This document shows, one piece after another, positions 6,269-12,245 of a stretch of 12,245 bases of DNA. A program made the position numbers and the translations under genes. The stretch is from Pyrinomonadaceae bacterium (lineage in GTDB: Bacteria > Acidobacteriota > Blastocatellia > Pyrinomonadales > Pyrinomonadaceae), in NCBI GenBank assembly GCA_013813825.1, contig JACCRA010000668.1, positions 1 through 12,245 of the forward strand. Direction: 5' to 3'. The notes under the pieces are model-generated. The model did no database searches. It saw only the letters and a program-made list of their open reading frames with translations, and was not told the origin of the DNA. Position 1 is the first letter of the stretch, and each line of letters begins with the position of its first letter.

Positions 6269-6586
6269 ATGGGCAAACGGGCCAACAGTTTCCTCGGCGG
6301 GATGGCGCTGGCTGCTGCCGGCGCGTTAGGAACAGTGTTTCTACTGCGGCGCAAAAAGCCCGCAGAGCTACGCGATGAAAGTGCGGGCGCAAGGCAGCGC
6401 GAGCGGTCGCCGGGCGATAGGTGGGCGCGCCCCGGCATGTCAGTTACCTTTCGCGCGGAATTGATGCCGGGCCGTGAGCGCGAGTCACGAACTTTCAGCA
6501 TCGCGGAACTGTTGCCAAGCCAGCGAGTGGTGCTGAGAGGCGTGAGTGGCGAGCACTCGGAGCACGAATTCGAGACGACGCGTTGA
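6269..6586 (+). CDS. Small one-TM hypothetical protein (105 aa)
   Basis: I do not recognise this family. A single hydrophobic segment at about residues 9-26 (GGMALAAAGALGTVFLL) is flanked by MGKRANS before and RRKK after. This suggests a membrane-anchored protein with the C-terminal part in the cytosol. Residues 30-55 are Arg/Glu-rich and probably disordered. The final 50 residues (MSVTFRAELMPGRERESRTFSIAELLPSQRVVLRG) look like a small beta domain. GGAGG at 6252-6256 is 12 bases before the ATG, slightly long. The gene lies 144 bases after the ferredoxin and 36 bases before the TPR gene on the same strand, so the three may be co-transcribed. Confidence 0.65.
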   Translation: MGKRANSFLGGMALAAAGALGTVFLLRRKKPAELRDESAGARQRERSPGDRWARPGMSVTFRAELMPGRERESRTFSIAELLPSQRVVLRGVSGEHSEHEFETTR

Positions 6587-6622
6587 GCGAAAAGACAATC
6601 GGAAAATAGGAGGCAACTGGAA

Positions 6623-6967
6623 GTGTCACAACAAAGGATCGAGGCGTTTGAAGCAATGATCGCACAGCAGCCGGAGCAGGAGATGGTCTGGTATGGATTG
6701 GCGAACGAATACATCAAGATCGAGCGTTGGGCCGACGCCGAGGCCGCCCTGCGCCGCGTGATCGCCTTAAAGACGGAGTTTACGGCCGCGTACCAGCTAC
6801 TCGGCACGGCGTTGCTGAAGCAGGGCCAAACGGCGGAGGCGCGCGGTGTCTGGACGGAAGGCATCGAAGTTGCGGGTCGCACCGGCGCGTGGAAAGCCCG
6901 GCAGCACATGGAGGGTCTGCTAGCAGGCGCGGAAGAGAGTGCGGCGGGAGCAGAATTCTGTGATTGA
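6623..6967 (+). CDS. Tetratricopeptide repeat protein (114 aa)
   Basis: A GTG start at 6623 has AGGAGG (6608-6613) nine bases upstream. The product carries two TPR-like helix-turn-helix units, at about 20-53 (MVWYGLANEYIKIERWADAE and on) and 54-87 (YQLLGTALLKQGQTAEA and on). A helical tail ends in AEFCD. TPR proteins act as protein-protein adaptors. With only two motifs and no other domain, this would be a small cytosolic scaffold or chaperone-like partner. It is the last gene of the ferredoxin cluster, with 36 bases to the preceding gene. Its stop faces the stop of the minus-strand hydrolase gene across 62 bases with no clear terminator hairpin. Confidence 0.85.
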   Translation: MSQQRIEAFEAMIAQQPEQEMVWYGLANEYIKIERWADAEAALRRVIALKTEFTAAYQLLGTALLKQGQTAEARGVWTEGIEVAGRTGAWKARQHMEGLLAGAEESAAGAEFCD

Positions 6968-7029
6968 AGTCCAAGTAGGAGTGCTGCGGATCGAGTTAGG
7001 AGGGTTGCGGAAATTGCCCACGCTCTTGT

Positions 7030-7806
7030 TTACCATTCGTATTCACGGCCGGGCTGCATGACCTGTACTTTCGGCTTGTCGAGTTCGGAGATTTCTTTAA
7101 CGATTAGGTCCCGGTAGGTGGGCTTTAGATGGACGGCCAGCACGTCGAGGTGATTGTTCGAGAGCTTGGCGAGTTCGCGACCGACGCCGGCGGGCGTGAG
7201 GTGGCCGGAAACTTCGGCAAGGCTCTCCATCGAGTTCGGAAACGAGGCCTCGATGAAGAGGGCGTCAACGTGTTTGATACGGTTGACGACCTGCCAGAAC
7301 TCTTCGGTGGTCGCCGTATCAGAAGTGAAAGCGAGCGTCGTCTTGTCGTCGTTGATGATCAACCCGATGGTCGGGACGATGTGGTTGACGGGGATGGCGA
7401 CGAACTTGAGGTGTCGGACTTGAAACTCCTCGCCGGCGCGGATCGGCACGTACTGCATTACGGGGCCATACTCGTTGCTCAACTCGGCAAAACGCGGATA
7501 GACAGTCCAGTTGAAAACATCGCGTTCTAAAATCTGGATCACCTCGTCGGTCGCATAGACCCGAAGCGGTTCCGTGAGCAGGGCGAACAGATCGTCGATG
7601 AAGATCGGGAGCGTCGCCATGTGATCCATGTGCGGGTGGGTAACGATCACGTCGCGAACCGAGTTGCGCTGGTGGTCATTGAGGGCGAGGGCGATGCTGC
7701 CGGCGTCGATAGCGACACAGTCATCGATGAGGTAACAGGTCAGGCGCTGATCCGGGGTGGCGCAGCCTGACGAGTCGAAAGTGCTGGGTAGTAGTTGAAT
7801 CTTCAC
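7030..7806 (-). CDS. Metallo-beta-lactamase-fold hydrolase, resembling class II 3',5'-cyclic-nucleotide phosphodiesterase
   Basis: This is a 258-residue MBL-fold enzyme when started at the GTG at 7804-7806. The zinc-binding motif is THPHMDH (H57, H59, D61, H62), preceded by CVAIDAGS. Later ligands are a His in IPVNHIVPT, the Asp in FTSDTA and a His near the end in VHLKPTY. DVIVTHPHMDHMATLPIFID and the overall layout resemble class II cyclic-nucleotide phosphodiesterases (CpdP/PDE1 type). They resemble RNase Z-like members less, so cAMP hydrolysis is plausible but not demonstrated. The frame is open to a TTG at 7863, adding 19 residues that look non-family. The GTG start gives MKIQLLPSTFDSSG, which fits better, although neither start has a clear Shine-Dalgarno. 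No signal peptide is seen. The PrsW gene ends 125 bases upstream on the same strand. Confidence 0.85.
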   Translation of the reverse strand: MKIQLLPSTFDSSGCATPDQRLTCYLIDDCVAIDAGSIALALNDHQRNSVRDVIVTHPHMDHMATLPIFIDDLFALLTEPLRVYATDEVIQILERDVFNWTVYPRFAELSNEYGPVMQYVPIRAGEEFQVRHLKFVAIPVNHIVPTIGLIINDDKTTLAFTSDTATTEEFWQVVNRIKHVDALFIEASFPNSMESLAEVSGHLTPAGVGRELAKLSNNHLDVLAVHLKPTYRDLIVKEISELDKPKVQVMQPGREYEW

Positions 7807-7931
7807 GGCTTGGTATTGGATCGCTCTCTCGTCAACATTTTCGACGCTCGCGGTCGGGAGCAATGTGCTTGAAACAATTGATTCCGCGCGGGGCCGACAA
7901 CGGCGGTGCGGAAGAATCGCCGGCTGTCGGT

Positions 7932-9095
7932 TCAGTGCGAGCCGAGTTGGCCGCGCAATTCATGGAGCGTGCGCCGGTAAGTCTCTTCGCGCGCCGCCGC
8001 CGCCGAGTCGTTAGCCGCCAAGCCGCGAGCAACGCGGCTGCGGTGAAAGGCCAGTTCACTCGCCGTGCTGTTGTAACGCATACGGGAGCGCCAGCGATTG
8101 AGGCCACCGCTTGTCAGCGCCCCCCACGACGCGCCCATCCGCCCGCGGATGCTGCACAACCGCTCATACTCTTGCGGCGTGAAGACTCCCTGCTGGAAGT
8201 CCGTGTACAGGTGCTCGCGCACAATACGCCCCTCGCGGCGGAGCGCGAAAAAGACGGCGACCAGCACCGCGACGAGGACTGGAACCATGATGAAAATATA
8301 GGCGAGGATAAAGAGTACGCCGCTGATCGTGGCCGAAAGATTCCATAGGCAATGCAGCAGCATCGCAAGTCCAAGCCCTAAGACGGGCGCAAAAAATTTA
8401 AGAAAGTTATTTTTCGTCTGGCTCGCCAACCCGAGGCCAATGCCGGTCATGCTGGTGAAGAGCGGGTGAGAGAAGGGAGCGATGAGACCGCGCAGCATAA
8501 AAAGACGGATGGATTCCGCCGCGCCACCTTCAAGCGCCGCGCCGCCGTAATACTGCACGTTCTCGGTCATTGCAAACCCCAGCCCCACCATCGAGGCGTA
8601 AACGATGCCGTCGAGCACGCCGTCAAACTCGTCGCGCTTCCAGAAAAAGAGGCCGAACAAAACGAGAGCTTTCGCGCTCTCTTCCACCGTCGGCGCGAAG
8701 ACGACCGCGCCGGAGAATTCGGCCGCGCCATCGCTCATTGTCGCGATGCCGACGATGATGCTGCCCGCCGTGTTCAGGACGAAGGCGATGAAGACGGCGA
8801 CCAGTGCTCCCCAGAAAAAAGAAGTCGCCAACGACCACAACGGCTCCGACTCGTAGCGGTCAATCCAAAGCACGAGCGAGACATAGACGGGCACCGGCAG
8901 CGTTGCCAGCAGCAGACCGATGATGAACGGAAGCGGGCCGGTGCCGATGCCGATCAACAGCAGCGTCAACAGCCCGACGAGCAGCGCCGTCAGAATTCCG
9001 AGGGCGACGGCCGCCCAGCGCAGGGCACTACGTCCACCAAACGTGGTGGCCGGCGCGACGGGGTAGGGCTGTGAGGCGCTGCCGAAATTGTTCAT
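7932..9095 (-). CDS. PrsW-family intramembrane metalloprotease
   Basis: This 387-residue polytopic protein has the PrsW (glutamic-type, CAAX-protease superfamily) motifs in order. They are VEESAK (E138, E139), FAMTEN (E178, N179), FSHPLFTS (H210) and LLHCLWN (H248, N252). In Bacillus, PrsW cuts the anti-sigma factor RsiW within or near the membrane. About eight hydrophobic segments lie between residues 25 and 285. A soluble, Arg-rich helical tail of about 100 residues (from LRREGRIVREH) follows the last one and is not part of the core family. I chose the ATG at 9093-9095, since an in-frame GTG at 9143 adds 16 unremarkable residues. Neither start has a good Shine-Dalgarno. It lies 111 bases downstream of the zinc-ribbon membrane protein gene and is probably co-transcribed with it. 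Confidence 0.9.
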   Translation of the reverse strand: MNNFGSASQPYPVAPATTFGGRSALRWAAVALGILTALLVGLLTLLLIGIGTGPLPFIIGLLLATLPVPVYVSLVLWIDRYESEPLWSLATSFFWGALVAVFIAFVLNTAGSIIVGIATMSDGAAEFSGAVVFAPTVEESAKALVLFGLFFWKRDEFDGVLDGIVYASMVGLGFAMTENVQYYGGAALEGGAAESIRLFMLRGLIAPFSHPLFTSMTGIGLGLASQTKNNFLKFFAPVLGLGLAMLLHCLWNLSATISGVLFILAYIFIMVPVLVAVLVAVFFALRREGRIVREHLYTDFQQGVFTPQEYERLCSIRGRMGASWGALTSGGLNRWRSRMRYNSTASELAFHRSRVARGLAANDSAAAAREETYRRTLHELRGQLGSH

Positions 9096-9206
9096 CAAAA
9101 TAGTAGGGCGCGGTGCGTGTGACAAGAGCGATAGTTGCGTCACTCTTGTATTATTTGAACGGATGTACGTGGCCGGACCCGAAAAAGATTGGCGACGGCC
9201 GATGAC

Positions 9207-9629
9207 TCAGTCAGTGAGAAAAAGCAACAGCCCGATCACGATCAAAACAGTGAGCAGTAATGCGCCGGCGCCGAGTAGCAAGTACAGAACGAGTCGACTT
9301 TGGTTTGGCTGCTGGACGGCGGTGGAAGGGGAAGCGGGCAGACGCCCGGCGGTTGCCGCTGCAACTGACGCCGCCGGCGACGATGGCGTCGCGTTGCCGG
9401 TGATTGGGGGGGCGACTGGACGGGCTTCCGCCGTTACCGGCCGCGGGGGGGGCGGCGGCGGCGCGGGCGTTCCGGCCGCGGGACCACGCGGAACGATAAT
9501 CGTCGCGCCGAAGTCAGTGACTGGAGGCGAAGGTCGAGCTTCGGACGCCGGTGACATTGGCGTGCCGCAATCCTGACAGAAAGCTTTATCCTCGCTAACG
9601 GAGGCACCGCATTTGGGGCAGGTCATCAT
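9207..9629 (-). CDS. Zinc-ribbon, proline-rich, tail-anchored membrane protein
   Basis: This 140-residue protein has three parts. A zinc ribbon at 4-22 (CPKC then CQDC, ligands C4, C7, C18, C21) comes first. A long disordered Pro/Ala-rich linker at about 25-110 contains a run of six or more prolines. A single hydrophobic helix at 113-138 is followed by only two residues. The topology is therefore a cytosolic zinc ribbon with a C-terminal membrane anchor. Embedded in the linker is a hydrophobic stretch, DFGATIIVPRG (39-49), that stands out from its low-complexity surroundings. The ATG at 9629 is followed by a second ATG, and the Shine-Dalgarno is weak. The minus-strand neighbour downstream is the PrsW protease. 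Function is unknown. Confidence 0.8.
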   Translation of the reverse strand: MMTCPKCGASVSEDKAFCQDCGTPMSPASEARPSPPVTDFGATIIVPRGPAAGTPAPPPPPPRPVTAEARPVAPPITGNATPSSPAASVAAATAGRLPASPSTAVQQPNQSRLVLYLLLGAGALLLTVLIVIGLLLFLTD

Positions 9630-9673
9630 TATTGAACTCGTGGAGTTAAGTTTTCGTGGCGCTTGTGCCGTAC

Positions 9674-9691
9674 CCGCGAGATGGCTCGCGG
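9674..9691. other. Perfect 7-bp hairpin with ATGG loop
   Basis: CCGCGAG (9674-9680) and CTCGCGG (9685-9691) form a GC-rich stem closed by a four-base loop. It lies about 45 bases upstream of the zinc-ribbon gene start, so on the minus strand it would be in the leader if transcription starts further upstream. Alternatively it could serve as a protein-binding dyad. Confidence 0.4.
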
Positions 9692-9773
9692 AAAACTGTC
9701 TGAACTTTCAACTTGAACCGGGGCGGAATTAAGCGCGCGATTTTGGTGTCTGAAATCAAAAGACGGCCGGTAG

Positions 9774-9779
9774 TATAAT
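9774..9779 (+). promoter_or_regulatory. Consensus -10 box TATAAT, weak -35
   Basis: The six bases match the sigma-70 -10 consensus exactly in a GC-rich setting. The region 17 bases upstream (TGAAAT, 9751-9756) is a poor -35. If used, it would give the 10223 gene a leader of over 400 bases. Confidence 0.25.
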
Positions 9780-10222
9780 CACAATTGCCCGGCACTGCCA
9801 ATCAAATTTCTGGGACGCGTGGTCGCTGTCTTGCATTCTCAGAACTCCGGCGCGGGCTTGTCGTCAGTGAACCGACTCATCAACTCACGCGCCACAGCAT
9901 CAAGAATGCCTCATTGAATGCGCTCCGTGTTGAACTTCAGTGTCTGCTCGGTAGGGCTTCTTCTTCGAGTCGCGCGCCGCCGGCAGGTGTCGGCCAATCA
10001 AAGTTTAACTGTGAGTCATTCCGACGCTGTTTGAGCCGCGAAGATGTTGACACAGATGCGTGGTTAGGACGACTATTACTTGCCGTCTTGTAGTGCTCGT
10101 TATTACCAGCAGCGCGTTTTGCAAGAGCTTCGACGGTCGCCCCATTGCGGTGCGACTCAAGTGAGCCGGAAAGAGCAGCGACATGACGGCTGGCGCAACC
10201 TGTATCGCTTGCGGAGGAGCGT

Positions 10223-11278
10223 GTGCCCACGAACTCGGTTAATTTCGCTGACAGCCGGGAGCCTCGCGGCGCGACTCACCATCGCCCGCGCGCCACGCGC
10301 GACGCGCACCCGCCGCGCCAGCCCTCAGCCGCCGGCTATCTGGCGGCGGCCGGCGTCGTCGCGTTCGCCCTCTTCTTTGCCGTCTGGTGGTTGCTAACCG
10401 TCAGCGGCGACGACTCCCCGTGGCTGCCCGCGATCTTGGGCGCAAGCGTGGTGATGTTGCTCGCGGTGGCGACGCGCGAGGTAGTGATGCGACGGGCGTG
10501 GTCGCGCTATATGCAGGAACTGGAATGGGAGATGGGGCGCGATAAGAGCACCGTTGCCCGGCCGGGGACCAGTTCACGCAGCCGTCGCAAGGTGAGTTTG
10601 CATTCAACCGCCGGAGTGCTACGTGCACTCCTGCGGCAACTCGCGCAGGCCGACGAGGTTGGGGCGCAGCGGGTGGAGGCACACCTCGAAGCCTTTCGCC
10701 TCTGTGAGCAGTATTTAGCGAATAGCGAGGAGACGCTCAACTCGCCACGTCTCGCGCCCGACGTGCGAATCGCCATGCGTTCAGGGCAGGAGCGGGTGCT
10801 CGCCCTCCGTCGCCATCACCTGCTCGCATGGGCGCGGGCGGAGGCGCAACGGTTGACGCACGAAGCGCAACGCCGCGTCAGCGTCTCAGATAGGATTGAG
10901 ACGGCGTTGCGCGCCCTCGACGTGATTAACGATGCACTTCGTCATTACCCCGGCGAAGTGGAGTTGCGTGAATCGGCGCAGGCCGTCCGCGACTTTATTG
11001 CGTCAGTGAAAATCGGGCATTGGGTGGAACTAGCCGAGCGCGCGGCCTTTCGCGGACGCCACGCCCGCGCCATCGCGCGTTACCACGACGCGCTGTTTTA
11101 TCTCTCGCGGGCCGAGATCAGCGAGGATGCGCGTCGCGAAGCCGCCGCGCGCATCAATTGCCAGATCGACATGCTGCGCGAGGTCGCTAAGACGAACAAA
11201 GTCGCCGCCGGGAAAGAGCGACCAACTGATGAGACGAGCGCGGAGCGAGTTGTTGATTTGGACGAGGGGCCGGAGTGA
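10223..11278 (+). CDS. Hypothetical two-TM protein with long helical cytosolic domain (351 aa)
   Basis: The GTG at 10223 has GGAGG (10213-10217) five bases upstream, a strong ribosome site. The first 35 residues are Arg/Pro-rich and probably disordered. Two membrane segments follow at about 38-60 and 67-86. From residue 90 on the protein is hydrophilic, Arg/Glu/Ala-rich and apparently all-helical, with a possible TPR-like or coiled-coil segment (LAERAAFRGRHARAIARYHDAL) near 270-300. I recognise no family. The layout suggests a membrane-anchored scaffold facing the cytosol. Its stop overlaps a GTG that opens a 61-codon frame of uncertain status. The next clear gene is the polysaccharide export gene 377 bases on. 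Confidence 0.75.
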   Translation: MPTNSVNFADSREPRGATHHRPRATRDAHPPRQPSAAGYLAAAGVVAFALFFAVWWLLTVSGDDSPWLPAILGASVVMLLAVATREVVMRRAWSRYMQELEWEMGRDKSTVARPGTSSRSRRKVSLHSTAGVLRALLRQLAQADEVGAQRVEAHLEAFRLCEQYLANSEETLNSPRLAPDVRIAMRSGQERVLALRRHHLLAWARAEAQRLTHEAQRRVSVSDRIETALRALDVINDALRHYPGEVELRESAQAVRDFIASVKIGHWVELAERAAFRGRHARAIARYHDALFYLSRAEISEDARREAAARINCQIDMLREVAKTNKVAAGKERPTDETSAERVVDLDEGPE

Positions 11279-11655
11279 GTCGCCATCGCCGCTTCAGACA
11301 ACAACAGCGACATCCGCCGGTCGCGGCGGTATCTCGGCCTTCGCTGTATCTCGACGCCTTCTTCGAGCACCTGCAAATGGCACTAGCATTTTTTCGCGGA
11401 CCCGCGTTGGCGTTTAACCTTTTCTATGCGAAAATCATGCCTCCTCAAGCATACAGTTGACACTGCATACTTGCGAAGTCAAGGGACTTTTTCGACTGTC
11501 ACATCCGCCGCGAATTGATGGCGCGCAAAACGGCCGGGAGCGGCGAAAAATAAGGAGCAGCCTTTACGCGCTCTCAGGCATCTGGAGAGAACAGGTCGTT
11601 AACATCAGGGCCAGCCTACTTCGGCCAAAGAATTGATTTAACAAGGATGAATAAT
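11279..11655. other. Interval before the polysaccharide export gene
   Basis: This is 377 bases on the plus strand side of the export gene. A 61-codon frame (11275-11460) overlaps the previous stop by four bases but has no recognisable features. A TTGACA occurs at 11457-11462 without a matching -10. A small hairpin, AAGTC-AAGG-GACTT, followed by TTTT, lies near 11476-11493 and might be a weak terminator. I looked for a c-di-GMP-I riboswitch core, which would suit an exopolysaccharide gene, and did not find one. Confidence 0.45.
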
Positions 11656-12245
11656 ATGAAAGCCACACGAGTTATACTCTCGTTCGCCGCCTTCAGCCTT
11701 CTCGTCGCGCCGGTTCACGGTCAACAACAACAAGGGCCTTCACCGTCTATCACTGCTGTCCCGGCGATCTCCATCTCGGAGCGTCCCGCGCCCGGCAATT
11801 TGCTGTCGGCGCGGCGCGAGTACACGCTTGGTCCCGGCGACGCGGTGGAGTTGAAGGTGCTCGGCGAGCCACAGATGGATGGCGTTTACGAAGTTGACGG
11901 CGACGGGAACCTGTCCCTTCCATTTATTGAGCAGCCTGTCGTCGCGCAGTGCCGCACGGTCAAAGCTTTGCGGAAGGAAGTGATGACTGAACTGGCGGAG
12001 TTTCTCCGCACCCCGCAGGTTTACATGCGCGTGAAAGAGAAGGGGAGTCGCCCAGCGGCCGTCGTCTACGGTGCGGTGCGCTCGCCGGCCAAGTTCGAGA
12101 TGCACCGTCCGGCCAAGCTCCTCGAACTGCTCTCAAGCAGCGGCGGCGTCACCGAACAGCACAACGGCACGATCCAGATCACGCACACGCTGCCGCAATT
12201 CTGCCCGGATGAAGAGCCACAGGTCGCGACGGAGGCTGCGGCGAC
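11656..12245 (+). CDS. Polysaccharide export protein, Wza/SLBB type, C-terminus cut by window edge
   Basis: I translated 196 complete codons of an outer-membrane polysaccharide exporter. Residues 1-22 form a signal peptide (MKATRVILSFAAFSLLVAPVHG), followed by a Gln-rich start to the mature protein. There is no lipobox Cys. The Poly_export domain runs from about 56 to 135 (YTLGPGDAVELKVLGEPQ, then DGDGNLSLPFIE). A SLBB-like domain begins near 137 (AAVVYGAVRSPAKFEMHRPAKLLELLSSSGGVTE) and continues past residue 190. Such proteins form the channel through which capsule or exopolysaccharide leaves the cell. The ATG at 11656 is preceded by AAGGA eight bases upstream. An in-frame ATG at 11647 lacks such a site. 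A capsule or exopolysaccharide operon probably continues to the right. Confidence 0.9.
   Translation, partial: MKATRVILSFAAFSLLVAPVHGQQQQGPSPSITAVPAISISERPAPGNLLSARREYTLGPGDAVELKVLGEPQMDGVYEVDGDGNLSLPFIEQPVVAQCRTVKALRKEVMTELAEFLRTPQVYMRVKEKGSRPAAVVYGAVRSPAKFEMHRPAKLLELLSSSGGVTEQHNGTIQITHTLPQFCPDEEPQVATEAAA

Larger units (their letters stand above)
9630..10222. other. Long interval between divergent genes, mostly featureless
   Basis: This 593-base stretch separates the minus-strand zinc-ribbon gene from the plus-strand two-TM gene. It holds a perfect hairpin CCGCGAG-ATGG-CTCGCGG at 9674-9691, a consensus TATAAT at 9774-9779 on the plus strand and a TTGACA at 10047-10052. Open frames in it (such as 9785-10093) start at TTG without ribosome sites and look non-coding. 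No tRNA or known RNA motif is recognised. Confidence 0.5.

Noticed and set aside
6223..6909. A 228-codon minus-strand frame opposite the one-TM and TPR genes
   Set aside because: It is the antisense of two supported genes, with Ser/Arg/Cys-rich composition typical of shadow frames in GC-rich DNA.
8466..9074. A 202-codon plus-strand frame opposite PrsW
   Set aside because: Its sequence is the antisense shadow of the PrsW membrane helices (Gln/Asp/Arg-rich), whereas PrsW motifs are clear on the other strand.
11376..11392. TGGCAC followed by a T-run, resembling a sigma-54 promoter
   Set aside because: The -12 element lacks the required GC at the correct distance from the GG.
11740..12105. A 121-codon minus-strand frame opposite the export gene
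   Set aside because: The plus strand carries a clear signal peptide and Poly_export domain; the minus frame is its shadow.

Overview
The window reads as a stretch of chromosome from a fairly GC-rich, Gram-negative-type bacterium. GTG starts are common and Shine-Dalgarno sites vary in strength. There is a Wza-like polysaccharide export lipoprotein or secretin-type gene at the right edge, and several small membrane proteins of unknown family. The gene mix and the short heptamer-based palindromes between genes suggest an Acidobacteriota member, perhaps class Blastocatellia. That placement is an inference from general resemblance, not something the sequence proves.

Layout. Positions 1-3787 hold a minus-strand run of four genes. 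In transcription order these are a two-TM helical protein, a five-TM protein that overlaps it by 64 bases, a polytopic-membrane sensor histidine kinase, and a response regulator cut by the window edge. The last two form a two-component system. Two different heptamer-built palindromes separate the members of this run. Positions 3788-4348 look non-coding. Positions 4349-5605 hold three plus-strand genes: a 77-residue and a 60-residue small protein, with a terminator-like hairpin and a palindrome or promoter region between them, and a DinB-superfamily (DUF1572-like) protein. A third heptamer-type palindrome follows the latter.

Positions 5849-6967 hold a plus-strand cluster of a seven-iron ferredoxin (FdxA type), a one-TM small protein and a two-repeat TPR protein. 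Converging on it is a minus-strand cluster at 7030-9629. In transcription order it contains a zinc-ribbon, proline-rich, tail-anchored protein, a PrsW-family intramembrane protease, and a metallo-beta-lactamase-fold hydrolase resembling class II cyclic-nucleotide phosphodiesterases. After a 593-base mostly featureless gap there is a plus-strand two-TM helical protein (10223-11278). A 377-base gap then leads to the start of an exopolysaccharide export gene that runs off the right end.

How the parts may work together. The kinase and regulator are a classic signalling pair, and the two membrane proteins upstream may share its transcript. The zinc-ribbon membrane protein next to PrsW is reminiscent of the PrsW/anti-sigma-factor arrangement, but a substrate relationship is only a hypothesis. 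I see no CRISPR array, tRNA, rRNA, transposase, integrase or recognisable defence system. The most unusual signal is three sequence-unrelated repeat families with the same design (tandem heptamers arranged as inverted repeats) within 5.7 kb.
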